Numbered from the stretch's first letter, positions 34,697-48,499 are shown. The stretch is DNA of 64,000 bases from Epiperipatus broadwayi (GCA_028023455.1 JAQFVV010006293.1:3421844-3485843), one strand, 5' to 3'. Translations and numbers: made by a program. The notes: generated by a model from the sequence alone, not told the origin.

Positions 34697-35420
34697 CTAT
34701 TGTAGTTTACAGTTACTTTTCGTTTTGTGATCCATCCTATCAAACAAGACACTTCTATATTTAATTCTATTAAACTGATATTGATCACCTATTTTTATAT
34801 TTAAATAGCCTAATTCATTTTCCAAATTGGTCATTTCTTCAATTTTACTTTTATTTACATTGTTTGCTTTCAGATGCATAATGAGCTATAACACATATCA
34901 GTATCCAAGGCTTTCTGTATCATCTTTACATTCATATTATCAATATCATAATCATCTTTAACTAGTGCATTGTGGCATTTGTCATTTATTTTGTTCAACT
35001 AACTTAGAACTAGTTTCTATCGCTTGTAATTCTGAAATCATTTCACAATTAGATTTTATCTATCAGCTCATCTACCACAATTTTTTTTTTCTGATTTCCT
35101 CTATGATCTGGTTTTATAATCTTTTTGTTCTGTACTAAAATTTTCCATTTTTTTTTTTAGTTCTTCATACTGTTTTTTCATGATCCTTCAATTCTTCAAA
35201 TTGTTTTTTCATGTGATTTTTCAGTTTTTCAAACTTTTTATGATCTTCAGTTTTCAATTTATGTTGTTGGATTCTCAATTTGTGTTTTACAATCTTCCAT
35301 TTAGTCTTTCATTTCTTTATTTTGTGTTTTAAGATCTTCCATTTGATCTTTCAATTCTGTTAAACATGTTCATAAACTCCCTATTGAGAGTTTTGATTTC
35401 ATTTAGTTGAGACTGCATTT
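34697..35420 (-). pseudogene. Decayed coiled-coil protein, Gag-like or LINE ORF1-like
   Basis: Reading from MQSQLNEIKTLNREF near the right edge, the minus strand gives several degenerate heptad-like units (MEDLKTQNKEMKD-type, KKQYEELKKKMENF), then NCEMISELQAIETSSKLVEQ, then a final open part of 60 codons beginning with TTG, including ENELGYLNIKIGDQYQF and ending at a stop near the left edge. Many stops and frame changes lie between the parts. Repeated K/E/Q-rich heptads suggest a coiled coil such as the N-terminus of some retrotransposon Gag or ORF1 proteins. No zinc knuckle or RT is adjacent, so the origin is open. Confidence 0.35.
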
Positions 35421-37295
35421 TTGCCTTGACTATGATAATCCTATATATAATAGTTATTATCTATATAAATTGTAATAAAATTAGCGGCTAAATTTTTTTA
35501 CAAGAGTTAAAAAAAAAATAAAAACTTTAATTTTATTACTTCTTTCTTTACTATTTTGAAATTCGAATGCATATCCCATTTTGTACTATATAGCCTATCT
35601 CTATTACTGCAGTATGTCTGTTTTATTTTTACTGCCTTGTTATTTATTTATGTTTGCCTAAATATTACCTCTACCAACTTGTTCCTATCACTATTACTAT
35701 CTAAAGATGCATTTATTTATTGATTTTTTTTTTCAAAACAAAAAAAAAGTTATCATATTTCTTATCTGATCAAATATTACTTATTTGCTGCTCTATATAT
35801 TTCATTGACTAATTTATTTATTCTCTGAGTGCTAATAGGAAAAAATATCTTAAAAATGAACTGGTTATAATCCCTGTTTATTTTGAATCGAAATGATTCT
35901 TGACTTAGGCCCCCAAATGCAAAAGGAAATCTGTCACTAAGATAATATTGATAATAAATATGAAAAATGCTCAGTCTAGGAGAATATAATTACCAAATGG
36001 ATGACTGCATACATGGTGGAGTGTCTATACAATTTTTTTATTAAACTAATTTAATGACATGCGCGGATAATGATCAGACGGGGCCTACTTTAAGAGTAAG
36101 CTTTTATGCAGATCCAGTCATGTTTCCTGGTCATTATGCCCTCCACATTTATGATATTATTCTAAGGCTAAATAAAATAGTCTACTTGTAATTTGTATGA
36201 GAAAATTTATGAGCAATAAGATTATTAACTATAACAATTTTATTTAACACAGTAAAATAAAACAATATAACCATTTATATTTACATAGACATAATAAAAT
36301 AGAGAACATATATGCAGAAGTTATTTTTAATTATTCTTATTCAAGAAAGTTATTGTAAAAGTCTTATCCTGTTATTTTATTTGTTTATTTTTTTCTGAGC
36401 TCAACTGTTCTTACATGGAAAAATAATTTAAAATTGAGATCTCTGGCCATGACTAAGTAGTTTAATATTGAAATTTATAAGTTCACTATTTTTCCGTAAA
36501 CAACATCTTTTTTTTGATTTTTATTCCTTATAATTGAGGGAATTAGATGTGCTGAATGTATTAATTCTTCTCTCCTTGGTTAATTTCTTTTTAAAACAGT
36601 TAACTGGTAAGTTTCCTTATGATATTAAAGTATTGAGTTGTATTGTAGCATTCACAATAAGTTCCAGGGTTGGCAGAGAGACATTATTCATGCTAGGGCA
36701 TTTTTTATAGCTCCATGTTAAGAAAATTATACTTATGGCAAGGTGAGGGTGAACACTAATTAAAATTTTAGCCCATTATTTGCATTATGTACACATATTT
36801 AAGATTAACTAGACAACAGAGCATTATAGTTGAGCAAATATATTTTGTTATTGTTAACAATAATTAACTATTGCTTGCTTTTTAAAAAATTTATTGTAAG
36901 GCCTTAATATTTTGAGCTTCCTTATGTACTTTAATGAATCCTATATATCATTAAGATTCAAAAACTGATATCTATATATATGAATAATCTTTGTGTTATG
37001 TCTTACATATATTTAATATAGAGTTAACATTTTGACTGTCATCTAAATGTGTGAATGTTAGTAGCAGTTTGATGCTACTACATAGTTCTAAATTATGTAA
37101 TAAGTTATATGTAATGTTTTCTGTTACAAGTCAGATAATAAGATCTGGTTAAAATGTCAATACTACAATAATAGCAAGTACACATATTGGTGAATCCTAC
37201 ATATTGTATTTACATTTTTTACTTACGAAAACTTATTTAAAACATAAACACACTTATAAATATATTGAAAATAAATTTTGAAGAATAGTTGTGAT
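35421..37295. other. AT-rich spacer
   Basis: No gene recognised. A less AT-rich patch at about 36055-36140 has no coding or RNA signature that I can support. Confidence 0.4.
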
Positions 37296-37828
37296 CAGTG
37301 TTTCTTAATCTGGGATACGAGAGCATTTCCAGGGGTGCAAAAGAAGTTTCTAACTTTTAGATGTGTGATATAAAATTTAAGTGTCTTATACTATATATAA
37401 GTATGGCATAGTGATATAATTTTTAATATATAATTATTTAAAAAATTTATTAAATTAATCAGATCTTATACAATGTGATGAGAAAGTAGATAAACTATAT
37501 TTTAAAAGTAAGATGTATTTTAGAATAAAATATTTAAATAATATCTTAAAAACTTCTGTATCCAGGAAAAAAAAAGAATAAGAAAATTATTACTTATTCT
37601 TAAGTATGAATGTTAAGGAGGCAGTTTGATGCAGAAAGGAATGCTAATTTTCTTTAATCTACTGATATTAATCAGTGACTAAAGTGCATACCAGGTAGGA
37701 TCAATTGATACACAAATGTAATTCTTTTTTTTTGTTGTTGCAAATTTTGCAAAATTATAATTATTATTTTTTTATAAGTAATTTCTGATTATTTTATTGA
37801 TTGTATTAACCCTCACTATATTGAAAAA

Positions 37829-39930
<2,102 letters not shown>

Positions 39931-40194
39931 TAAGAATAATCAATAACAATCTTCCCTTTAAAAATTGAGATATTCTTTTGTATGTATATATAATTGTATG
40001 TATTTTTCAATAAATAAATAATCTTGCAATAAATGTAATTGCCTCTATAAAAAATTGGACCAGATTTTTCAAGAGGGTGCAAGAACATATTTTTAGATTG
40101 AAGGTGGTGCCAATCACTAAAAAGGTTAAGAAACATTGTTTTATAGATCAATATAATTTTTTGCTGTTTGGCTAAACAAATTATGGAGAAGTTT

Positions 40195-40380
40195 GGTATT
40201 TTAAATACTAATTATACTTGTAAGGAACTGCTAAATGTGTGTGTATATTTATGTATACACAAAATACGTATTACTAGTTAAATAATAATTATAATTGTAA
40301 AACTAAACGGATTGCTAATTATGTGTGTATATTTATATATACACAAAAATAAATTATAATTGATATTTTAATGGTAAACT
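40195..40380 (+). repeat. Two-copy tandem repeat of about 85 bp
   Basis: Two units share TGTGTGTATATTTATGTATA followed by CACAAAA and then an AATTATAATTGTAAAACTA-like core. Confidence 0.6.
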
Positions 40381-40580
40381 AAAAGTATGTGTGTGGTTGC
40401 CAATGGCATTCACAATATTTTATAAAAGCAATTAGCCTAATTAAATGGTTTAATTAAAGGAAAAATTATAAACTAATTTCTCAAGAAAGTTATATGAATC
40501 CGAGCAAAGGATTAAGATAATGTAAACAAAGCCATTGCAACCCTGAATGTTTAGTTCCTGATCAGATTTAATGATAATAG

Positions 40581-43269
40581 TGGACCGGTCAGAATTGTAT
40601 GTTCATTTAACAAGGTATAGAATCTAAGCAAAAGTACCCCAAATCCATTCATGCCCAAGATACACAGGCCAGGAGCAATCATGAATTCTGTCCTATTTGC
40701 TCTTCTCTAAAACTATAACATTATAAACAACACTTCTGATGATAACAGATGAAATTTTATTCATTCCGGTCCCAGAGACACAGCGGAGAAACGAGATCTA
40801 CAGGGTAATTAATGTAAATAAAGAATATCAAATCTTGGCTCAATCAAATACGTTATGTGAAGGGATAATTTATACATTTTAAATGAATTATACACAGCTA
40901 GCATTGCAAAAGAAACATGAATTATAAAATAGTATCCTTCCAGAATGAGCAAGAACAGAACAATCCAGAGATAAATATCCATTTAAAATAATCAGTTATA
41001 ACTTCTAAATATTACTAACACTATTATAAAGATTAAATGGGATTCAATGAGTGAGATTCAGTAAGACACAAACGCATGAGTAATTCAACATAATTTAATG
41101 AACATAAATAATTTTAATTTACATCAGAAGCATAGCAGATTTAATGCGGTTATTACTTTGCATATAGGCAACTGATTTAGCATGCTAATGAGCTATAAAT
41201 AATAATAAATTAATGTTATCAATGCTGTGATCATTACTTTAAGTAATGATAAGGACGTTTATAAATTCATCTCCATAGAGAGGTTTACTCTTGATATAAC
41301 AGATAAGTAATTTATCGTTCATGAGCATATCTGAGCCTGTACAAATGAGGAATGGGTTAGCTTAACTAAGCTTTACTGTGGCAATCCTAAAATATTCAAC
41401 TAATTATTAAATGAATGGTTTACAAACATCACTGTGCCACGTCTTATGGATAATATGAGAACTATACATAAAAAGAACTCGCAGTGCTGACCATAACAAC
41501 AGCGTTAAAAATGGAGATATCCGTCTTTGGACTGAAAGGCTTTATCATATATATGATTCCGCTTGTATTTATCACAAGGCAGTATTGGAAAATATGAGTG
41601 GTAAGGATTCCATGGTACGCTTGCCGATGTTTCACATGCAGAGCTTTAATACTCTAATGTTTGTCGTGAGACTGGTTCTACCAAACCTCATTCTTAGATG
41701 AGTTACATGAAGAAAATCTGGAGTTCGGATGAATAAATATGATAAAGCAAAATATAAATTCTTTAAAATGCTATCATAAGTAAGCAACACGAATATAGCT
41801 TGTCTTAAATGACTAACGAAATAATTTAAGCTTAAATAAAGCAATAATATCATCCGTAACGCCATGATAAAATAATAACCCACTCAGCATCGTATGTATA
41901 ACTTTAATAAATTTAGGATGTCGAATATAGAAGAGGGAAAAATATTTTTCCTATTTAACAAGCCCAAGTATTCTTAAATGACAATATATCATAAGTAAGT
42001 TAATGCTCGATGGTGTGAAAACAATAAATAATTATTTAAAATAGGTTAATAATTAAAATTATTTTAGAAAACAGAATGCATCTAAATAAATAGTGTCAAC
42101 AACAAAAAGTTTATCTTATCCCATAATATGACGTTTTAAACAGTCCGCCATTAAGCATTTATTTCAAAATATTTAATCGAGTGAACTAGCGTTCAATAAG
42201 AAATTTTACATTTAACTTTTCCAAAAAAATATCGGAATAGTGGCTAAAATAATATAAGTTCGCTAGATTAAACATTAGCATACCAAAATTAATTTAATAA
42301 AATACATATTTAAAATAAGGCTTGCCGCATGAAAATAAAATAATTAGAGCGTGAAACTTAAAAAGCTAATGATAGATTTAAAGTACATAATTCTGTGCTA
42401 GCATTTCAAAGAACAAGTTTTAAAAACTTAAGAGAGAAAATCACAAATTTAACAACAATTAAGTTTATAGTCAGTTACCAAATAAATAAAGATTACATTA
42501 TGATTACAATTAAGATTTAGGAAAGAAGTGAGGAATAAAAGAATTCATTCTTCGGCAAAACGGATTACCTTTACTATTTATGGCGGCCATTTAGCATAAA
42601 AACACAAAGTTTGGACTCAAAGGCACAATATTGACAAAATAATGGTAAACATCTAATAGTTCTTTCACAGTTAAACATAACAGTTCTCAGGTAGCAATGG
42701 CATGATAGGAAGGCAGGACAAAAGCGATTTAAGATCAGGGAAAGCAAATTCCTTCTACTCACAGTTCATTTCTGCTTCCATTCTCTAAACGAACACAAGA
42801 GAAGAGATTTGAACTCCTTTTGCGCGTTCCTAGAACTTCTGCTCCTCCTATACTTGAAATTTGGCAATATTGCAAGATGTAAACAATACATTCCAGAAAG
42901 CATTATTTAAACATACTTTTAAAATTGCAAATAACTTTAAAAATATGATTTTTGGTTTGACTTGAAATAGTTTAAATGAGAATGACATTTTTAAATTGTA
43001 ATAATAGTTTCTAGAATTTTCTGGCCTTGCTTTAGCTTTGCATTATTTGTATTTATTTTTATATCTGTAATATATATACGCACATACACAATTATCTAAG
43101 TGAAGGGAATTTACAAGCCTGGAAATAAAATATACTTAAGCTAAAATAATAATTCAACTGGTTACACATAACCATTTTGAATAAACAGGGTGGAAAAGTG
43201 ATATGTGTATATGTGTGTGCTTAACATTCCTAGATGACCAAATAAACATATAAACTGGTTCAAACCCTA
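40581..43269 (+). repeat. Left copy of a 2.7-kb direct repeat (LTR-like, copy 1)
   Basis: Starts TGGACCGGTCAG and ends around CTGGTTCAAACCCTA. It aligns from end to end with 48644-51320, with only scattered substitutions and small indels. Its beginning is homologous to the other LTR-like copies (GCAAAAGTACC, AGATACACAGG, CATGAATTCTG). The right end stops about ten bases short of the ACTGTTTCA terminus of sister copies, so the terminus may be altered. Frames inside (for example 41632-41883, 42574-42762) are not genes. Confidence 0.85.
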
Positions 43270-43610
43270 CTTTAAAGGTATGTAATGTCATTAGGCAGTG
43301 AAATTAAATATGTACTACAGATTTACCACTTCACATTCCCCTAATTAGAGGGACAAACAAAAAAAAATTGTTAAAAAAAGATTTTACTTATACCTTTAAA
43401 AATTGTTATTCCAAGTGGCAAAGAAACACATGGTCACCTAATAATGGCACACTAGTCTGTCTATTCCCCACTATTATGTTTATGCCTCACTTCATGAAAT
43501 TCTAATCACAATGTACTAATTGGGATCTCCTTATTCTCTTAAATCTCTTTGAAAATCAATGGTCCGTTCTGATGCATCGCGCCATCCTATCAATCTCAAA
43601 ACACTTTTTA
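43270..43610. other. Interior of the repeat pair, left edge
   Basis: No primer-binding site starting TGG follows the left repeat. No gene recognised. Confidence 0.4.
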
Positions 43611-43860
43611 CTATACTTTCCCCGGGTCAGACGGTATATACAACTTTAATTGGCATGCAGCATTATTATATTTGGAAACCTTAAGCCACATCTGATCTAC
43701 ACAAAATTTATGATGAGGAATATGTCTCTTTTTTACCCTAATTTTTGCTTTGTGGGCTAATTTTAATTGAGTATGTTGCTGGTTATATTTTTCATGGATA
43801 CAAATACTCTTGTCCAGTAAGGATTTACAAATCTGTATCACTATAACTAATATTTCTAAA
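43611..43860 (-). other. Short frame overlapping the 3' end of the MELT-like ORF
   Basis: A 76-codon open frame continues past the end of the long ORF in another frame. It ends HHKFCVDQMWLKVSKYNN, then a KLYIPSDPGKV block and TAG. The spacing 'H-x-F-x-V-[GD]-x-x-[VM]-W-L' then 'L-x-x-x-x-x-x-P-x-x-V' recalls the C-terminal tail of Ty3-type integrases, but the glycines are missing and nothing upstream looks like integrase. It may equally be 3' UTR. Confidence 0.2.
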
Positions 43861-45402
43861 AATTTTAGATTTATCTAATATTATGTTTGTAGTCATCTCC
43901 ATATTACTACTAAAGATGATATTCTTATTGGTTGCAGGATCAATATGTTCAGCAATAAATAAATTCATTTCATGAATCTTTACCTCTTCATATTTTTTAA
44001 CAGTATAAATAAATGCATGAGCGTTTTCTTTATCTTTAGCGGTTTTGATAGATTTATTAATAGGAATCTGAGAGTTTTCTTTTTCATGAATAATTTTAGC
44101 TTTGATTACTTTATCAACAAGAAACTGCCCTATAGAAACTTCATCAATACACTCTGCTATTTTCATATCAATATCTTGAACTTTGGAAAAACAATCAAAC
44201 TCAGAAAGTTTATCATTTTTAATCAAAAATGGAATTGTTTTTTTACTTATAAGTTTCTTTTCAAAATTATTAGTAACTATAACATCCATCTCTTTAGTGT
44301 CCACAGGGAATGAATTGTTAACATAATTTTTTGTTTTCATTGTAGATGCTACATCCCAATTAGAATTTAAATTCTTAGAATGGAGTTCATTAATATTTGA
44401 AACTAGATTTTTCTCAGTCTTTCCAGAATGACAATTCACCTCAATTCGCTTTTCAACTGTATCACCCAAATTAAGAGAATTTATTTCTATATTACTTCTA
44501 TTTACTTCATTTAGAGAATCTATTTCCATGCTATTTTCACTATCATGCACCCAATAGTTCAAATCCATATGCATTTCATTAACATCAATTACATTAGGCA
44601 AATAAGTAGTTATTTCCATATTATCTTTATCGAAAGAACCACTAAAATTCATCTTGTTCTGAGAATCCATTTCATTCATATTCACAACTGAATTCTTTTC
44701 ATGATTATGAGTAATATAATTTAATTTAGTTTGCCTTTCATCACCAATTTTGTTAGACAAGCAAAAAGCAAATTCCATATCATTTCTGACTGAAGGATTA
44801 TCTAATTTATAAAAATTACTAGTTTTCTCAGATATCAATTGACAATGTTGAATGTTAACAGTGTTTGGAGGAACCTTATCATTTTCTTTATCATTGATGA
44901 TAGTTTTCTGCAGACATTTATTGCCAGTTTTAATATTATTTACACCAGTTGTCATTTCCATATCATTAGTTATTGAAATATTTATGTTTCTATCAACTTT
45001 GATAAAACCATTTAAATAAGTAGCCATTTTTATATCATCTGTTATGGTATTTAACTTATTACACCTTTTCTTAAAATTCTGAGCAGTAAAAGTAAAATAA
45101 TCATTTGGCATGAGTTTTCTTTTTCCACAACTTATACATTGCTTTTCATAAAATGTTTGTTTTGATAAACAATTATGTGTTTCTTCAAACATTATATATT
45201 TTTTTGAAAACTCTTTACTAAGAGTTTCAACAGATTTTGCAGCACATTCAGATAAAAAGATGCCCGGTTCAATTTTACCCATTAAAAGAGAATCTCTTTT
45301 GTGAAAAGGTAGCTTTTCATTTGTGTTATCTAATGCTTGAACTTTACAATTACTTTTATCAAACTGCTTATCAGTCAATACATTTTTACAAAATTCATTT
45401 AA
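43825..45402 (-). CDS. MELT-motif-array protein, downstream part (KNL1/Spc105-like, tentative)
   Basis: A 525-codon frame in phase with the upstream ORF, separated from it only by one TAG. Numbering from TTG at 45378, MELT-like motifs occur at about residues 116 (IKMA), 140 (MEMT), 201 (MEFA), 254 (MEIT), 284 (MEID), 405 (MKIA) and 493 (MEMT). Most are preceded by [ST]-x-x-[DN]-[DN] and followed by a hydrophobic step, as in TNDMEMTT, KDNMEITTYLPN and FSSNMEMTT. In KNL1/Spc105, phosphorylated M-[ED]-[LIM]-T repeats recruit BUB3-BUB1 at kinetochores, and the repeats often sit in one huge disordered exon. Asn/Lys/Ser-rich and disordered in look. A CISCGKR pair is at about 81. The C-terminal coiled coil and RWD domains of KNL1 are not seen, nor clear SILK or RVSF motifs. 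Alternatively an unknown low-complexity protein. Confidence 0.45.
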   Translation of the reverse strand, partial: LNEFCKNVLTDKQFDKSNCKVQALDNTNEKLPFHKRDSLLMGKIEPGIFLSECAAKSVETLSKEFSKKYIMFEETHNCLSKQTFYEKQCISCGKRKLMPNDYFTFTAQNFKKRCNKLNTITDDIKMATYLNGFIKVDRNINISITNDMEMTTGVNNIKTGNKCLQKTIINDKENDKVPPNTVNIQHCQLISEKTSNFYKLDNPSVRNDMEFAFCLSNKIGDERQTKLNYITHNHEKNSVVNMNEMDSQNKMNFSGSFDKDNMEITTYLPNVIDVNEMHMDLNYWVHDSENSMEIDSLNEVNRSNIEINSLNLGDTVEKRIEVNCHSGKTEKNLVSNINELHSKNLNSNWDVASTMKTKNYVNNSFPVDTKEMDVIVTNNFEKKLISKKTIPFLIKNDKLSEFDCFSKVQDIDMKIAECIDEVSIGQFLVDKVIKAKIIHEKENSQIPINKSIKTAKDKENAHAFIYTVKKYEEVKIHEMNLFIAEHIDPATNKNIIFSSNMEMTTNIILDKSKIFRNISYSDTDL

Positions 45403-45405
45403 CTA
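45403..45405 (-). other. Single in-frame TAG between the two ORF parts
   Basis: The frame reads SYVNNA, TAG, LNEFCKNV and continues open for over 500 codons. No plausible short intron spans it. It may be a recent nonsense mutation, a readthrough codon or a sequence error. Confidence 0.85.
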
Positions 45406-46719
45406 AGCATTGTTAACATATGAAATATTAGAACTATCTTCAAACTTGTTTTCAACATGAAAAATAATTCTATTACTATCCATTATTTCAGCAATTCTAC
45501 TTTTAACACAAGATTCAGGCTCAGTCTCTTCATTAATTGACAAATCTTCATGCAAATCCATTGCAGAATCTAAACATCTTGTTGACTTATCATTGTTGAA
45601 AGAATTCAAAACAAATGGCTGAATTTGGTTTTCATCAGGTACTGTGTTAGAATCAAATGAAATTTCTTCTTTTTGATAAATCTGACTAACTGTAACAGAT
45701 TTATTGATGGAGGTATCAATCAAAGTTTCACAATTTGATTGATTATCTGGATTATAGAGTGGATCTATAAACTTTTCAACATTTTTAGACTGATATTCCA
45801 ATAAAGAATCTCTTTGGACTTCTGTTGGAGCATACAATTTAGATGATTCCATCCTGTTTGTTTCTTCTGCCTTCAAAAGATAACTAGAATCAAGCTTTTC
45901 ATCAGATAAAAAGGAATCCTGAGTAGAAATATTTTCATCACATAAAGTTATATATTTGGGTAATGTTTCAACATTAGTAGCATTTCTATCAGTTTCTTTA
46001 ATCACATTTTCCTGATAGTTAAAATCAGTTTCACATTTTTGTGTCATAAAAGAATCCAGACCTTTCATATTTAAATCATTCTTTTCAGAGTCTTTAAAAT
46101 CCAGTTGTATTTTTGTCTGAGTTCCTTGAAGCATGTCCTTAACCTCATTTTTAGATATTTCATACTCATATTTAGCTTCATTATCTGGCTCGTGAAGTTG
46201 ATCATTAATTTCTTCCTGGACTACTTGAAAATCTCCTAATTGTTCCTCATGCTTTATCACATTCTGTTGTGGATATTCTACTTTCATCTCTTTGACAGCA
46301 AGTGATCCTTTTACATGATTTTGCTCCCTCCATTCTTTCATCTTCTGACATCTTTTAGCTCGTTCTTCTAATAGACCCTCAACTTGTTTTTCTATTAGAC
46401 CCTGCATCATCTTCCGGAATTCTTCAGCTTCTTGCTTTAATAGACTGTGCATCATCATAAATAATTGACGGTTATTGTTGTTGACCTCTGGTCCCTTATT
46501 CATATCTCCCAATAAAAGCTCTGGCTCCTTGAAAGTAATTTCTGGCCTTAGAACATCCATTGAATTGGTATCCCCTAAAAAATCTTGTTCCAACTCCCCA
46601 TTACTGCTTCCATTCTCATCTTCTAATTTGTTAATCTCTTCTGAATCTCCATGTCCGTATTCTTCACTACTTATTTCATATTCTTTCATTTTACTGATAT
46701 TGCTAACTTTATGACTCAT
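45403..46719 (-). CDS. Large acidic ORF, upstream part of the MELT-like protein
   Basis: 438 codons from a good ATG (MSHKVSNISKMKEYEISSEE) to an in-frame TAG. The first 60 residues are acidic. Residues about 85-130 (LFMMMHSLLKQEAEEFRKMM, then QGLIEKQVEGLLEERAKRCQ, then KMKEWREQ) look helical and coiled-coil-like. The rest is Glu/Asp/Asn/Ser-rich and disordered, without cysteine motifs. No intron is needed across 1.3 kb. No close family is recognised. It sits between two 2.7-kb direct repeats, on the minus strand, with the downstream part in the same phase. A possible upstream non-coding exon ends at a strong donor at 47142. Whether it is expressed cannot be judged from sequence. Confidence 0.55.
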   Translation of the reverse strand: MSHKVSNISKMKEYEISSEEYGHGDSEEINKLEDENGSSNGELEQDFLGDTNSMDVLRPEITFKEPELLLGDMNKGPEVNNNNRQLFMMMHSLLKQEAEEFRKMMQGLIEKQVEGLLEERAKRCQKMKEWREQNHVKGSLAVKEMKVEYPQQNVIKHEEQLGDFQVVQEEINDQLHEPDNEAKYEYEISKNEVKDMLQGTQTKIQLDFKDSEKNDLNMKGLDSFMTQKCETDFNYQENVIKETDRNATNVETLPKYITLCDENISTQDSFLSDEKLDSSYLLKAEETNRMESSKLYAPTEVQRDSLLEYQSKNVEKFIDPLYNPDNQSNCETLIDTSINKSVTVSQIYQKEEISFDSNTVPDENQIQPFVLNSFNNDKSTRCLDSAMDLHEDLSINEETEPESCVKSRIAEIMDSNRIIFHVENKFEDSSNISYVNNA

Positions 46720-47689
46720 TATTATTTGCTATGGGTTATTTGCCTATCCCTTTTCCTCAATCGCCTCTATACTACTATTTCCCACCATACCTACCACTTT
46801 TTTCCTGCCCTGCCTAACTTATATGATGCCTAACCACTTTATTATTTATGCCTAGTCTTCTCACTACTTGAATCTGCCTATATCATTTAAGCTATATATT
46901 ATAAAATTATTAACTATTAATTCTATAACACAAAATATATTTAAAAATTACTATGCCTTCACTTCTTTTGCCACTTTCCATCTGTTCTCTTTGCACCTGG
47001 AATTGACTAAAAATCTTTATTAGTAAATTGATAATACAAAGTATAACAGAAAGCCAAAGCAAAGTATGATTTTCTCTCTTTTAAATATTTGCTTGCGTTT
47101 GAATCTCACTCAATGTAAGTTATGTTAACACATGAACTTACCGGTTGGCAAAATTTATAATTGTATAAATACAAGGCGCCATGCCAACACAGCAAGATTA
47201 ATAACTTATTACATAATATTTAGGTTATTCATGCTCACAGAGATGGACACCAAAATTTCCTTTTGCATTGATCAAATAATTCACAATTATTATACTAAAT
47301 AAATATATATTTTATTTTCAAAGCTATTTTGAAATCAGCAAGATATATCCTTATATTTATCTCTTTGCAATAATTTGCAACAGCTATAAAAATTTTTTTC
47401 ACATAAATAAATTTTATATATACATAAAATAGTGTTTAAGTTGACTGATGTTATAATCTAGCGAAATAAAGCTAAGAAAATATGACAATATGCAAGTTAT
47501 ACAACATGGATTGACATAATTTAGAATAAAACAATTTATTTCATGAATAGTTATTATTTACTACAAACTAACAACGCGTGACTAACTTAAGTTTGAATAT
47601 AGGAATTTAACTTAATTATCTATCATTTCCAAGGAGCATGAGGCTATCACAAAATATCAAAATTAATAATCTTTCCAACAACTTTTATT
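46720..47689. other. Upstream region of the long ORF, with a possible 5' exon
   Basis: No second gene. At 47136-47141 the minus strand has a near-consensus donor (CCG|GTAAGT). It is preceded by GGCATGGCGCC with an ATG at 47182 and 13 codons open to the donor. An AACCCATAG acceptor candidate lies about ten bases before the long ORF's ATG, but it lacks a pyrimidine tract and joining would meet a stop, so the upstream exon could only be 5' UTR. Confidence 0.3.
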
Positions 47690-48080
47690 TATCGATATCA
47701 ATTTTCACTTTTGCTAGCATAAGAACATGTAAACCATCGAAGCATTTTGCCAACTACATCTGGCTGCTTGGTATTACATAAAAGGTCTTCACCTGCTTTG
47801 AGGTTACTCTAATAATAAGAAACGAACATTTAAAATATCAACTAGCAAGCAACTTTTCTTTTGCTAGCATGAGAACATGTAAACCATTTAAGCATTTTGT
47901 CAACTGCATCTGGCTGCTTGGTATTACATAAAGGGTCTTCACCTGTGCTTTGAGGTTACTCTAAGAATCAATGTCATTGAAGCGTAATGTCCACTACATC
48001 GGACCGCTTGACATACAATTCTATTTTGAAAGTCTTCACCTGCTCTGAGGCTACTAATAATAGGAAACAAACATTTACAA
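47690..48080. repeat. Tandem repeat of about 150-165 bp, three units
   Basis: Units share TTTTGCTAGCATAAGAACAT, CCATCGAAGCATTTTG, CATCTGGCTGCTTGG, AAGGTCTTCACCTG and TGAGGTTACT. The third unit is partly rearranged. It lies inside the interior of the 2.7-kb repeat pair. Confidence 0.85.
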
Positions 48081-48499
48081 TATCTGCTAGCAAACAATAC
48101 TTTTAAATTAAAAGTTTTTAACATAATACCGATATTGGATACTTCTAAATATCAAAACTGAGATATACACTACTTAATGTTGACAAAGAAAAAATTATTT
48201 CTTTCATCTATTCTACCCCTTGTTCCAATCTACTCTTACTACCTTTCTAACACTTTAATTTTCTTTCTCCCTATTGTCACGAACACATATTAACAAATGT
48301 ATAATATATATACACTGAGATAGTATAAGCTACACATATAATTAATTTATATATATTAACTATCTTATTACTTTTTAATTATTTTGACTAACAATACAGT
48401 TTTACTCATATAGCTTATGATATTTAACCAACAAAATTAATTAATAAGCCTAGATTTAGATAATCTTGGAGACATTAAAATATAAGCCACCAAAACAAA

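Noticed and set aside
40139-40146. Target duplication for the large hAT
   Set aside because: The 8-bp flanks TTTTATAG and GTTGTGAT do not match closely enough to claim one.
46720-47182. Spliced N-terminal coding exon for the long ORF
   Set aside because: Joining the CCG|GTAAGT donor exon to the nearest acceptor candidate produces an immediate stop and the acceptor lacks a pyrimidine tract; at most a 5' UTR exon.
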